This document shows, in pieces, positions 1 to 11,257 of a stretch of 64,000 bases of DNA. How positions within the stretch are numbered: the stretch's first letter is position 1; each line of letters starts with the position of its first letter. The translations under genes were made by a program, and so were the position numbers. The notes under the pieces are model-generated. The model was not told the origin of the DNA. It worked only from the letters and a program-made list of their open reading frames with translations, and ran no database searches. The DNA is from Astrothelium macrocarpum (lineage: Eukaryota; Ascomycota; Dothideomycetes; Trypetheliales; Trypetheliaceae): contig JAGEMR010000032.1 of NCBI GenBank assembly GCA_021030915.1, positions 210,107 to 274,106 on the forward strand, read 5' to 3'.

Positions 1-830
1 GTAGAAGTCTTCTTGCCTCGACTCGACATGGTTCGTTGTAGTCGCCGCCGGCCATGCAAGCCTGCAACTTCTTGTTCGGGTGATTTGATTGTGAAATCGT
101 CCTCGTCGCCATTTTCTGCGAATTTCGACAAGGTGCGAAGATATCCCGTTGTCGACTTTTGCATACTTTTCAAATCTGGCGTCTCAAGCAAATGACCTGG
201 CTGTACCGAAGACGTGGATTGGTCGCGTAAGCCTGACGGTCTCTTGTGGATTGGTGCGCGTACAGAATCTGATCGCGATATGGCCATGGAGTTTGCCATC
301 TTATGAGGAGGAGTCTTTGCCGGAGGAGAACCCATCGGATCAACAACAGGACTATTCTCGGAATTTGCATGCCTATGTCGAGATTGTGAAGGTACTGGAG
401 TATCTTCATAAGTAGGGACGACTTCTTGCAAGCTTTGGGCACGATCGTGTGATGAATAAGTGCGCAGATCAGCATGTGCAGAGTGGGGCGGAGAAGATGC
501 AGGCGCTTGCGGAAGTGGTCGTAAACTTTGACGCATGCTCTTGTAAGCACTACCAGGACTTGTGTCTTTTGGCTCGCAGTCGTTGCCTGAGAAAGCAGAC
601 TGGCCTATTGTTGATTCGCTATATCCACGCTTGTGCCCCACTCCAGACGCATGCAAATCACTAGATGCGTGTGAAGATTGTGTGCTCGTTCTGCTCGGAG
701 GGAAAGGGTTTGAGTAGCCTGAATAAGCGGAGGAGTCGGTGGACGCATTTGAGGCGTGTCTTAAAGGACTTGGAGTTGAGGCAGCATAGCCGCCGTATCT
801 GGCGCGAGACTGTCGCGGTTGAGAAGACAT
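1..830 (-). CDS. Ser/Pro-rich protein, 5' end only (partial; possibly IQGAP-type)
   Basis: Reading leftward from an ATG at 830-828 the minus strand stays open to the window edge (about 276 codons), so this is the N-terminal part of a longer gene. The start is chosen because a TGA lies 12 codons upstream in the same frame and this is the first ATG after it. The visible part is low complexity, rich in Ser, Pro, Gln and His, with many S/T-P sites, and ends in a more conserved-looking stretch with an acidic run followed by VAGLHGRRRLQR. I have a weak memory of similar Ser-rich N-termini followed by a 'GLxGRxRLxR' segment in fungal IQGAP-like proteins ahead of their calponin-homology domain; that domain would lie outside the window, so the name is only a suggestion. 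The reading frame is well supported; the identity is not. It is divergent from the IMP dehydrogenase gene. Confidence 0.6.
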   Translation of the reverse strand, partial: MSSQPRQSRARYGGYAASTPSPLRHASNASTDSSAYSGYSNPFPPSRTSTQSSHASSDLHASGVGHKRGYSESTIGQSAFSGNDCEPKDTSPGSAYKSMRQSLRPLPQAPASSPPHSAHADLRTYSSHDRAQSLQEVVPTYEDTPVPSQSRHRHANSENSPVVDPMGSPPAKTPPHKMANSMAISRSDSVRAPIHKRPSGLRDQSTSSVQPGHLLETPDLKSMQKSTTGYLRTLSKFAENGDEDDFTIKSPEQEVAGLHGRRRLQRTMSSRGKKTS

Positions 831-1298
831 GTCGAGATGTGCTCGGTCGCAAAAGTCGCAGATGCTAGGTCAATACCTTCTGCGGTGCGCTGGGTGGGAG
901 AAGGTATCAACGATCGGTCGTGGCTGCGGTCCCAGGGATAATACTCGTTACAGCTCAATGGAGGTATCCGAGACATTTGAGATGAATGTTAGTCACTGTG
1001 GAAGAAAGAGAAGTCTCAGACGATGTTGCGAAGAGTCGACATGCGATTCATGGTGTCGCAAAGTCAATGTGAGGGGAATTGGTAGAGCAAAACAGAGCGG
1101 GCAAGTAATTAGTCGTGTTTACATCTAACCTAAAAGGGCAATCCTGGACGGCCAATGATCTCAACGGCCTCAAAGCTTGACGCATCCGGACAAAACCCCG
1201 CGTTCGCGCCTATCCATGTTCCCACAGCTCGCGTCGCCCAAATTTTCTTTTCTCTTTTCTTGGGAAAGGCTTTTGCCTCGACCCGCGGGATCTTCGAC
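831..1298. promoter_or_regulatory. Shared intergenic region between divergent genes
   Basis: This 468-base stretch separates the ATG of the minus-strand Ser/Pro-rich gene from the IMP dehydrogenase ATG, so it must hold both promoters and 5' UTRs. There is a CT-rich tract (tttctctttt) about 50 bases before the IMPDH start, a common feature of fungal promoters. I see no clear TATA box and no coding frame worth calling. Confidence 0.4.
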
Positions 1299-3182
1299 AT
1301 GCCTATTGTTAACGGTGACAGCATGGAGCCTGCTCAGCCCATCGTTTATCAAGGTCAAACACTTGACTCTTCGAAAGCTTTGGAAGTCTTGCAAGAATAT
1401 CCAGAGAAAGATGGTATTGATGTCAGAACTCTCATTGACTCGAAGACAAATGGAGGCTTGACATACAATGACTTTCTTATCCTTCCTGGCTATATCGGTG
1501 GGTATATCTCAATCATCTATGACATGATCTCACAAAGAATGCAGGCTTCCCAGCCTCAGCCGTCAACATGGACACACCGGTTACCAGGCGCATCTCCCTC
1601 AAAACTCCGTTCATTTCCTCGCCCATGGATACTGTGACGGAGCACAATATGGCTATTCATATGGCCCTCCTCGGTGGTCTCGGAGTCATCCATCACAACT
1701 GTTCTGCAGAAGATCAAGCCGAGATGGTCCGCAAAGTCAAACGATTCGAAAATGGCTTCATTCTTGACCCGGTTGTCATTTCACCTAATACTACTGTCGG
1801 AGAGGCAAAAGCGTTGAAAGAAAAGTGGGGTTTCGGTGGTTTCCCGGTCACTGGTAAGCCATGCTTTCAATTCATCTCTATTACATGATGAATCAAAATC
1901 AAAAACTTTCGTTCATCCGCAGCGAGCAATCGCATTGGGGACTCTTGATAGTGGTATTTCTGAGACTACTGCTAGCCCTGTCTTTCCAACCCACAAGCAT
2001 CATGTCACAGCGACTAACGCACATCCATCTACAGAAAAGGGCACCCTCCACTCCAAACTCATTGGCATAATCACCACGCGGGACATTCAATTCCACGACA
2101 ACGCCCACGACCCCGTCACCGCCGTCATGTCCACCGACCTCGTGACCGCCTCCACCGGCGTTTCCCTTTCCGACGCCAACGAAATCCTACGCCGCTCCAA
2201 AAAGGGCAAACTCCCCATCGTCGACACATCCCACAACCTCATTTCGCTCCTCTCACGCTCCGACCTCATGAAAAACCTGCACTACCCGCTCGCCTCCAAG
2301 CTCCCACACTCCAAACAGCTCATCGCGGCGGCGGCCATCGGGACACGCGACGCCGACAAGGCGCGCCTCGCGAAGCTCGTCGACGCAGGCCTCGACATCG
2401 TCGTCCTCGACTCCAGCCAGGGGCATTCCGTCTTCCAGCTGGCGATGATCGCGCACGTCAAGGCCGCACACCCGCAGCTGGACGTGATCGCGGGCAACGT
2501 GGTGACGCGCGCGCAGGCCGCGAGCCTGATCGCGGCCGGCGCCGACGGCTTGCGCATCGGCATGGGCAGCGGCAGCGCGTGCATCACGCAGGAGGTCATG
2601 GCGGTCGGGCGGCCGCAGGCGACGTCGGTGTTTGGCGTCGCCGAGTTTGCCGCGCGCTTCGGCGTGCCGTGTATTGCGGATGGGGGGATTCAGAATGTCG
2701 GGCATATCGTCAAGGCGTTGGCGCTTGGGGCGAGTACGGTGATGATGGGTGGGTTGTTGGCGGGGACGACGGAGAGCCCTGGGAGCTACTTTGTTAGTCG
2801 TGAGGGTCAGCTGGTCAAGGCGTATCGGGGGATGGGGTCGATTGATGCGATGGAGGATCGTAAGGCTGGGGCTGGGGCGAAGGGTGGGGATGCTAGGGGT
2901 GAGAATGCGGGGACGGCGAGATATTTTTCGGAGGGGGATCGGTTGTTGGTAGCGCAGGGGGTGAGTGGGAGTGTGCTGGATAGGGGGTCGGTGACGAAGT
3001 TTGTGCCGTATTTGATGGCGGGCGTGCAGCATAGCTTGCAGGATATTGGGGTGAAGAGTCTGACGGAGTTTAGGAGGGGGGTGCTGGAGGGAGAAGTGAG
3101 GTTTGAGTTGAGGACGGTGAGTGCACAGGCGGAGGGGAATGTGCATGGGTTGCATAGTTATGATAAAAAGTTGTACTCTTGA
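1299..3182 (+). CDS. Inosine-5'-monophosphate dehydrogenase
   Basis: This enzyme oxidises IMP to XMP with NAD+, the committed step of GTP synthesis, as a cytosolic tetramer. Three exons close in phase: 1299-1497, 1545-1853, 2035-3182, giving 551 residues, normal for fungal IMPDH. The introns are 47 and 181 bases, both GT-AG; without them the conserved stretches around GLTYNDFLILPGYIG and FGGFPVTE are broken. The substrate-binding start (SSPMDTVTE), a CBS pair in the middle (about 120-235), the catalytic loop GSGSACITQ with Cys352, and the flap and dimanganese-like segment YRGMGSIDAM are all visible. The tail ends HSYDKKLYS. ATG 1299 (MPIVNGDS) was preferred over 1323 because other fungal IMPDHs begin MPI. 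Base use changes within exon 3: third positions are C-rich to about 2480, then strongly G-rich. It is the target of mycophenolic acid, but nothing nearby suggests a biosynthetic cluster, so I read it as the housekeeping copy. Confidence 0.96.
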
Positions 3183-3308
3183 GGTCAGAGGTGCCAACTG
3201 CAAGGATAGGATGGAGTGGAACATGCATTGGGCGGAGTCATTCTTAAGCCAGACCTTAATCTATACCACATCGGTCCAGAGATAGATGCTACATCTGAAC
3301 ACAATGCG

Positions 3309-4685
3309 CTAAAGCCTAACAACGTCCATCTCAGGTTTACGCTGAGTCGGTGAAAGTCGAAGATAGGCGCGACGTTCCTTCTCTTGAGAAACATACTTCT
3401 CATAATCAGCATCACCCAGTCCAAGCATGTTCAGGATGTCTCGCTCTTCTCTTGCAAACATTACCCAATTACATATAGATTGATGTTCTTCACGCCAGGC
3501 CCTATCCCTATCAACGGCAGCCATGAGGATGTATGCTATTCGCTTGCCGCTAAGAAGTATGGTGTGGATCCCACTATACTCAGTGTAAAGAGCACGCTCG
3601 GGGATCCTTTTCCAGTCTTTCCTCCTTATACGGACGCAGGTCTCGATTTCGTAATTTTTATAATATGATTTTGTGAATTTATCCGACACACGGTACCTCG
3701 ACATCTCTCCGTAATTTGAAGCACTCGTTAGTAATGCTACTGTCAAAAGGTAGTCATTCCGATGCAGCTTTTCGGCTGCAGTAAAAATATCCATGAGTGG
3801 TGGAATAATGAATTTAAAATCGAATATGTAGGCCATACCATTCGTCCCGTTCAGAACTTGGAGCACTGACGTGACAAAGTCTGACCTCCAGGATATCTCC
3901 AGGCTCGTCATGAAATTGGTACCTCTTATTCTGGATTTCAGAGGGCGGCCGAGAAGCTCGCAAACCGGGCTATCAGGATGCCATGCAGCCTGTTTGCTGT
4001 GACCAACATACACAACTTTGGTAGGATTTTGGATGAACAGCCGACTTTCGCTGAAGATCCACGGTCGGAACATAATATGCTCTAGGGGCTCTTGATAGTG
4101 GTCATATGCAACAATGACTGGTATAGTCCTAAACAGTGTAGAGAATGCCACAATCTGCGGTGTGAGATCACGAGTCTCAAGAGTCTGGTCAAGCGATATG
4201 ATATCAGCGAATAAGTATCGGATACCTGCTGATCGAGCATATCGAATGCCAATGGCAAGATTCCGTGACCGTTCTGCATGATCAAAGTCCCACCGCCAGG
4301 ATAGAACTGCGATCTTGAAGATGTCATCTACTGGAAGTCGAATGACCTGTGTTGGAAGGTTTCTGGCTGTAGTGCCGCCTTCCAACCCCTCGAAGCTGAT
4401 TGCTTCTATGGCGAGAGCCGGATATTTGCACATAGGTTGAGCATGCCTCCGCGGCTGACAAGTTGGAAGCTCCCCGGCCACGATTGATGGTGTAGTTTTT
4501 AAGGTAGCATTGCGGCTGTTGTCACTTCGTCTCCAACGCCGGTGCAACAAGTAAATGATCTCAAACACGCCCTCGATTATACCGATGATTGAGAATACCA
4601 TTAGAAAGCCTAGGACAAAAAAACACGCAAGAAAAATAACAAGAAATATTGAACCGAAAATGGCAATTAATATTTCGAGTCGCAT
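3309..4685 (-). CDS. Membrane-anchored HET-like domain protein
   Basis: A single 458-codon frame starts at ATG 4685. Residues about 4-47 form one or two strongly hydrophobic segments followed by a basic HRRWRR stop-transfer motif, so the protein is probably membrane-anchored with the rest cytosolic. Residues about 125-170 contain IAVLSWRWDFD, then an AIGIRYARSAGIRYLF helix-strand and DIISLDQ. These match the layout of the fungal HET (heterokaryon incompatibility) domain, where a 'YxALSYxWG' strand is followed by a 'LGxxYLWxDxxCIDQ' segment; here the WG and the Cys of CIDQ are replaced (WRW, SLDQ). HET proteins trigger regulated cell death on allorecognition; whether this variant is active cannot be told. 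It is convergent with IMPDH, 126 bases apart. Unknown C-terminal half, no recognised motif. The family call is an inference from these two motifs. Confidence 0.6.
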   Translation of the reverse strand: MRLEILIAIFGSIFLVIFLACFFVLGFLMVFSIIGIIEGVFEIIYLLHRRWRRSDNSRNATLKTTPSIVAGELPTCQPRRHAQPMCKYPALAIEAISFEGLEGGTTARNLPTQVIRLPVDDIFKIAVLSWRWDFDHAERSRNLAIGIRYARSAGIRYLFADIISLDQTLETRDLTPQIVAFSTLFRTIPVIVAYDHYQEPLEHIMFRPWIFSESRLFIQNPTKVVYVGHSKQAAWHPDSPVCELLGRPLKSRIRGTNFMTSLEISWRSDFVTSVLQVLNGTNGMAYIFDFKFIIPPLMDIFTAAEKLHRNDYLLTVALLTSASNYGEMSRYRVSDKFTKSYYKNYEIETCVRIRRKDWKRIPERALYTEYSGIHTILLSGKRIAYILMAAVDRDRAWREEHQSICNWVMFAREERDILNMLGLGDADYEKYVSQEKERRAYLRLSPTQRKPEMDVVRL

Positions 4686-5647
4686 AATTATTCTTCAGTT
4701 GGCCAGTGTTGTAGCGTTCTACTGAATTTTGTCATGGTAACTATACGAGTCAGTGTGAGAAAGGCCTGACGGATTATGGTAGTTGGCAGACTATGGCGAG
4801 GTAATGGGGCAGTGTGTAGACAGGGAATGAACTCTGTCTCTCGGTCCTCTTAATGGCTATCTTAGCGGGGATTGACTGGTTACGAAGTTTAATTTGCATT
4901 TGAAAACTTTTGAATCAAAGGTAAATACCAAATATTTCAGAGTGTAAATAAAAACAATGTGTCAAATCGATAACCAAATAAGTTATAAAATATGAGACAG
5001 AAAAAAAAAGAAAAATTTGTTGGCTTCGATCCTGATACATACCTTAGATAAACGTTGACGAAAACATCAGAATTTAAAAGAATAGGGAAAAAAGTATACG
5101 AAGGGTCAAACGTTTGGAAGTAAAATTGACGTCCAACTGTTGCGAAAGCAGGAAAGGGTCCCAAAAGCATCAGATCGTGATTCATCGAGCTCTGCGTCTG
5201 GCGGTAGAAGTTGCAGCTGAAGAAGTCAGCCAAGATTTTCAAGGTTTCTCAAATTGTACTGCAGTGGAGGCTTCTCACAGCTCAATAGAACCAGTTGTGA
5301 ACCTGCAGCTGAGTGCTTGGTTACGCATCAGTATCAACTGGAGGGGAATGTGGGAGCACTGAAACACAAACGTGAATGTTGGCCAATATGTTCATTAGGT
5401 GGGTAGGCTAGAGCCTCATCATTCGAAACTTAGAATATGTGACAGAGAATGGACCGACCATTGTGGTCTTAAAGACGCCCAGATTTTTGTAGCCACGCTA
5501 CGCAAGCCCTTTTAAGCCAGGACTGAATGCCGATTATTACCAAGGACCTTCTCCTTGACCCTCATCTCCACGCTCTTAACGCAAGCACACATGCAGACAG
5601 AAATCCCTCAAATGCTCACACCTCCATTATCCCGAACGCAGCTAAGT
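4686..5647. other. Intergenic, no gene seen
   Basis: Between the HET-like start and the Crh stop there is 962 bases with an AT-rich patch at about 4880-5100 and only short, poorly conserved-looking frames on both strands. I see nothing coding. Confidence 0.5.
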
Positions 5648-7154
5648 TCATAAAAGCAACAGCCCCAGGATAGCCACCACAACCGCGAACGCGCTCCCGC
5701 TTTCCGCCCGCCATGTCTTGACGATATTAGCCTCGCTCGTGCTCCCGCTGCCAGTGCCCTGGCTGAAGCTCGTCGAGCCCGCGCCTATCGCGCTCGACGT
5801 CTCACTACTCGAGCCACTGCCCGAGCCGCTTCCTGATCCGCTGCCCGACCCACTACCACTGTCGCCCCGAGAACCCGCGCCGGAGACACCCGGGACAGTC
5901 GGGACGTCGGTTGGGACATTGGTAGCAGAGGCTGCAGACGAGGCACCTGAAGACGAAGCGCCGAGTTCGGGGTCTTGGCCGTTGGCATAGATGGATCCGA
6001 GGATCTCGATATTGTTTGTTGTTGAGACGGAGTTGTTCAACCCCTCGTTGTTAAAATATACATAGCTCTTGCTGCCTGAGTTGTTGTACCCCGTTGGTGG
6101 GTCGTAGCACTGCACGTTTACGTCGGAAAACATGGCGTAGTAGTAGCCGTTCTTCATGTAAGGGCTGTTCCAGTCGACGAGGCCACCAGACCAGTCGATG
6201 GTACCCTGGCCGTTGGAGGAAATACCGGCGGGCCACAGAGAGAGCTCGATCCGCGCCGGTGTTTGTGGGTAGTGAAAGGTGTTGTCGGTGGTGTTCCAAG
6301 TGTCGGCGCGATTGAGGGTACGCATGTCGTTGCCGTCGACGGACCAAGTCAGACTGTCAGGGTTCCAATCGAAGCAGTAAGTATGCACTTGGGATTCGGT
6401 GTTGGATGCGGAGAGGTTGACCTCGTTGTTGTCTAGGAAGAACGTTAGTCATTGTTGGAGACCGCAATCTTGTGTGAGAAAGTGGTGGTTGATGATTGCT
6501 AAAGTCTTAATCTCGAGCGAAAGGGGAACTGAAACGTACAATCGTCTACACCCTGCCAGTAAAAGTTCGACTGGGTATGTTGTAAATCGACGCCAACAAA
6601 TTCAAAGTCGATCTCATCCTTGACGTCGCTCATCAAAATGAATGCAGTCACAACACCAGCGCCCTGACTTGTCGTCAAGGTTGCGCAGACCTTGCCATAC
6701 CACACATATTTCGTGCTTGTAAGCAATGTACCGACGGTGCTGGGTGCCATTGTAAGGAGAACGGAATTGTCGTAAGCCACTGGCTGGCCACTAGCAACCC
6801 AGTTGGCTGTCGATGGATCTCCAAGATATTGCTCATTTGAGACAATGCCATTTAGACCGGTGAGCTTGTAATCTTCCGAACTGCAGGCCGGTGCTGGTAC
6901 GCAAGAATCGAGTGAGTAAGAGTGAAGGGGATCGCAACCGCCAAGGCAATAGGCACCGACACCACATTGGCCATATTCTGAAGCGGAAGATTAGCCAAAA
7001 TATGTTATAAGGCTGATGAAATTCCAGAGAACTAACCTGAGCAGCAAGGTGTCTTCGAACCGCAGAGATTATTAGGTCCGCAAGTACTCTGTGCAGCGCA
7101 CAGGGTGGATGCTGAAAGGGCAGCAATAGCGATATATGTGAAGGGATGTTGCAT
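5648..7154 (-). CDS. Crh-type cell-wall transglycosidase (GH16, CBM18, GPI-anchored)
   Basis: Enzymes of this family cross-link chitin to beta-1,6/1,3-glucan at the fungal cell surface. Exons (minus): 7154-7037, 6977-6540, 6432-5648; introns 59 and 107 bases, all phases close, 446 residues. The order is signal peptide (1-22, ends CAAQ), CBM18 chitin-binding module with the Cys pattern around 25-60, GH16 catalytic domain with DEIDFE at 160-165 (nucleophile Glu161 and acid/base Glu165 by family rule), a Ser-rich linker with an unbroken (GS)n run, and a hydrophobic C-terminus (AFAVVVAILGLLLL) typical of GPI attachment. The CBM18 places it nearer the Utr2/Crf1 branch than Crh2-less forms. The start is the only ATG giving a signal peptide. 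The long (GS)n tract is encoded by a near-perfect repeat at about 5815-5870 and may vary in length between strains. Confidence 0.94.
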
Positions 7155-9533
7155 GGTGTAGAGAAAAGAAAGGAATATTACAAGGGATAGAGAAGAATTC
7201 GACCCAAGCACTGAAGCTCAAGAGGCCGTAGGGGAAGAAAGAACAAAGGGGAAGGACAATGACGATGATGATGGGAGAAAGCAGGCCAATCTACTCGCGT
7301 GCCCACAAACTTGAAACACTGGGCCTGTTCGGTGGTGTTTCCTTGTTTAGGGCGGGTGATTGAGGATCCGGGGTGGAGGGTGTATGGAAGGGGGGGGAGG
7401 GGTGAGGAACACCGAAGTTGGCACCCGTTTGCGTCCTGATCAAGCGAATGTACGCGTTGGTTGAAGAAGACCAAACGCAGCAACGACGACGACGACGAAG
7501 AGAAAAAAAGGACGATGGGTGCGAGGAGAGGTGGAGAGGTAGTGGTGGCGGAGGAGCAATGCTTCGAGATGAAGAATGCGTGCGGCAATCCATCCCTATC
7601 GACCGGATCCGGCCTGGACGGCACACTGGCCTAGCTGGTGAGTCGCCAATCGCGCCCCCTCGAGGCTGGTCCAATCGCGATAGCGATCTGCGAGTGGCCG
7701 CGTATGCTAGACACCCTGAGGCTGGGTGAGTAAAGCCCGAATCGGGTCTTTCTTCGCTACTTATCATGCAGAATGGACGCCGGTCATGCGTGCATCTTGC
7801 ACCATTAGTTGTTAGTGGTGGTTGCTTTCACCTGTGGATAGACAGGACCCTGGCGAACGCAACCGTTCGTATGCAAGATGTGAATATCTATGTATCTTGT
7901 ACATAATTGAGTGTGCAGAACTCGGTCGTCGGCCAGTGCTAATTGACGGGTCATGTTGTAAGCCATTTCTCTGGAACAGGCGATACGAGAAGTGGATCGA
8001 AAAAATAAAGCACGAATCAAGGTAAGCGGCGAACTTCAATAGACGCGAAAGTCGTCTCCGCGCATGGGCCCATTCTAGAAGGTCAATGCGTCTTTGTCAG
8101 TCTGCAAGTTCCACGGGAAACATTTGCTCATACCTGTCTTTGTTCTCGGCACAACAGTTGGAGCACGAGCGTAGTGTGCTTCACTATGCTATCATCTCTC
8201 TTAAGATCTAGGAGCAAACACTCAATCACAGCAAACCTTGGACCTTCTTCAATTCCCACCTTCCTGCAAGGCCCGGCTGAGTAGCTTTGACCGCGGTATT
8301 TCATTCTTACAGATGCATCTCCGTATCTCAGCGATTTCGATTAAAGTCTCGCTATGCGATGAAATTACAAGCTGATTGCTTTTGTGAGGATGTCAGGTAT
8401 CTTTCGAGTTCCGCATTGCAATACCGGTGCAACAACCTCATATTCGAAGACCATATGATCTTTTTACATTGCTCATTAAAACGATGCTGGGCGGTGCCCT
8501 GATCCATCTCGAGATCTCGTTGTATCGAATCTCGGATGCATCATGTCAGTTGTTTACGCTGTCGGGATAGTCAAACTAGGACGCATTAGATGTACTCCAA
8601 ACGAAAGGAAGATTACAAACACTCCCATTCAAGACTACGTCCTGTTTTTGTGTTGTGTGACCTGATTATGGGATCCTTCATAGACGCCTACCTTGTATCT
8701 TCCGACTTATTTGGATAAGTGATATCCTGAAATACCCACTATCGCGATATTCTGGAGAGCGCATCCCTGCTGTGTTCTCAACCCTCTCGGACATGTCATT
8801 CAAAATTCCCAACCCATTTGCAGCGTTTGCCGCAGAGCAACCACAAACTTGAAACAAAAAATGGACTGTTAACTTGGACGCGGTTTGCCGCTGCAAGTTA
8901 GATCTGGCTTGTCCGAGAAGCTCAAAGTCTTGCAGATCAGCCCTCCCGCTTAATGGCTGAGGTTCTTTGATACTTCCACAAACATTGGGCAAGGGTGGGG
9001 CGGAGCTTTCAATCCAGTCCTACAAACTACCTACAGCTTGTTGGGAAGGTCTACTGGGGCAAGCCGTGAATTCATGGATTCGCTTTCTTTCCGAGGCAGT
9101 ATACAGCCAAGTCGTGGCGATGTACCTGTCAATCGCTGCACACGTTCGTCAGGGAAAGATGTCCTTGTATCTAACATTGGATCCTGGTTCAGTATACGCG
9201 AGACACATGCGCAAACCCGACTTATGCTTCTGCACCTGGCATTGATAGCTGCCTCACAAGTGCCTTCCATCACAGCCCTGATGCCGGACACACGTCGCAT
9301 TGTTTTGTGACTTAGTGTCAAACGTAGGCGGTACTTCTGCCGTGAAAACACCTCAGAGTGGACAACATCCTCTCAGGTAGTTGATTTTCAAACAGCAATC
9401 GTCAATCAATCGCTATCCTTCAGCAATAAAAGCTGCTTGGCTGATCTCCTTTTCCTTCTCTTGGCCATCTCAAACCTTGCAATTACCAATTTCAGAACCC
9501 TCTACCCTCCAATCGGCTGACAACAACCTAATC
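7155..9533. other. Long gene-poor intergenic region
   Basis: About 2.4 kb upstream of the Crh gene. The first 600 bases are its promoter side and include a purine-rich low-complexity tract around 7460-7560 with an acg-type trinucleotide run near 7483. Short frames occur on both strands through 9350, but none shows a start with plausible composition, a domain or a splice pattern that joins to another. I support no gene here. Confidence 0.45.
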
Positions 9534-9797
9534 ATGTGCAATAGCTACAAGTACCGATATTCCTGCAATCATCATTCGCCACCCATGCAATATCAATGTG
9601 CCAACCTCAAGCAACAGCTTTATCGCATCAATTATTCCCACGACCCGTATACGCTTCCGTTCCAGCTGCCATCGAGATGCGGACCGACACGTGGAATAAT
9701 GACCGACTCTGTCCCGTACCAGTGTTCTCCGTGCTATTACACGAAACCGTGGATGCCGCAACAATTTCGACAGGACAACAGGTGGCGCGCCTGTTAA
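9534..9797 (+). CDS. Small Cys-containing hypothetical protein (87 aa)
   Basis: ATG 9534 opens an 87-codon frame. The protein begins MCNSYKYRYSCNHH and has Cys at about 2, 10, 21, 48, 63, 66 and 87, with an SPCYY pair in the second half. Ascomycete genomes carry many short orphan proteins starting 'MCxxYxxxYxCxH' with scattered Cys/His, possibly metal-binding, of unknown function; the resemblance is to that general type and not to a named family. There is no signal peptide. The upstream 100 bases are CT-rich (ccttttccttctctt), as expected for a fungal promoter. I chose the ATG that begins the Cys pattern; the frame is open further upstream but without a better start. Confidence 0.45.
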   Translation: MCNSYKYRYSCNHHSPPMQYQCANLKQQLYRINYSHDPYTLPFQLPSRCGPTRGIMTDSVPYQCSPCYYTKPWMPQQFRQDNRWRAC

Positions 9798-11257
9798 ATC
9801 GTCTTGAGCCTGCATCGTCTTGAACAGCAACTACGATGCTAGGTCTTTTCAAATGATTGTATGTTTAGTAATCTCGTACTTATCGGGGTCTCTGTAAAGC
9901 TTCTTTGGTCATCGATTGTTGTCGATCTATTATGGGGCGTGGATGGCAGCGCTTGAGGCTGCATAGAAGAGTCGAGGTCAGTAACGGTACTTATAGAAAG
10001 CTTTATTGCGTTTCCTCAGTTCCGTATTATGATAGAGATTGTTGATTGGCACTGTAGCCGTGGATAGACACCAAACGGGTTTAGAATTATCGCTCAGTTC
10101 TACGCTAATACATCATCTTTTGTAGCGGCACATGACACGACCGGAGAGACTGAGCCTGGGAGAACTTCGCCGGAGTACTTGAAAGGATAGCGACACGATG
10201 CTGTTTCAGAGATGACCAGACTGAATCGGAATGCCAAGACGGATGGTACCTTTGTCGTGCCGAGGAAGGGTAATCTGCTTCATTGAATATGGCGAAAAGG
10301 AACAGCGGACTGAAGTCAAAACAAGTGAGGATGTTAAAACAAAGCGAAACGGAATCAAGGGTCATTGAGTAGATACAGAAAGAGGACTGCAGTTGTATTT
10401 CTAACTAACCAAGTAAAGAAACTATCCTCTAGCAACTTATACCTCAAAAAGCTCAATAACTTTAATTCGCACGTAAATGTCCCGTATCTCTGTTGGATCT
10501 CGTGTGTAATCGAAAATATGCGGGCAAATTCACGCGAGGTAAGATAGCCCAAGCTAACACCAAGTCCAGTACCACGCAATTAAGCCTTTTCAATGATAGA
10601 AAGCACAACCCTGTTCACATTCTCAATCTAAAGCGATTGACATATGCTCGGTGATGAGGTGAAAGGTATGTACCACGCGTATCTGTACCCGCCATCCCGA
10701 TACTCTGCAATGGCAGCCTTTTTAACGTGGCGGATCCGAAGATCCTTTCTCTCGCGACGCCAAGTAATCTAAATCGTAACCAGTTGTGCACGATATCGAG
10801 CCGATATTGACGCCGCTGCTCAAAACCGCGCGCGAGGCGGGCTATGAGCATATGAGAAAGAGGAAAGTCGGAGGTGAGGCGGGAGGACTTTGTTTGGCTG
10901 TTCAGTCCACATTTGGATTAGCGCGATCAGACTAGGCCACCACAGTTTCTCTCCAAGAATCTAGCATCAAATCTAACCAGATTCGGCTCTGAGTCGAGCA
11001 ACTTGGTGTTCGTCTAACAGCCTTGGAGTGAGCACTTTCGTGAGGCAATGCCAGCTACAGGTGGGACTCGCTCGTCGAAATTTGTAACGTGATCGTTATG
11101 CTCAAATGCACGAGTATATTTCATTGGTTTGTGGAGGCTAAACGCTTTAAAGCACTAGTCTGAGAGATACAAGCAATCGTGCTTCCTAATTCTCATCTGG
11201 AACCAATCTAGACACAAATGCACCCCACTTCTGTCTCGACTCTATCAGCGCTACACC
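9798..11257. other. Intergenic, no gene seen
   Basis: About 1.46 kb between the small Cys protein and the F-box gene. Short overlapping frames exist on both strands but none has recognisable content. Promoter elements of the F-box gene must lie at the right end; no distinct motif stands out. Confidence 0.45.

Noticed and set aside
2253..3224. 323-codon minus frame opposite IMP dehydrogenase exon 3
   Set aside because: Antisense shadow created by the strong third-position GC bias of the real gene.
4937..5242. 101-codon minus-strand frame in AT-rich intergenic DNA
   Set aside because: Composition is Phe/Leu-rich as random AT-rich translation; no motif, no homologue recalled, overlapping frame on the other strand.
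7418..7729. 103-codon frame upstream of the Crh gene
   Set aside because: Comes from a purine-rich low-complexity tract; poly-Arg and poly-Gly runs only.
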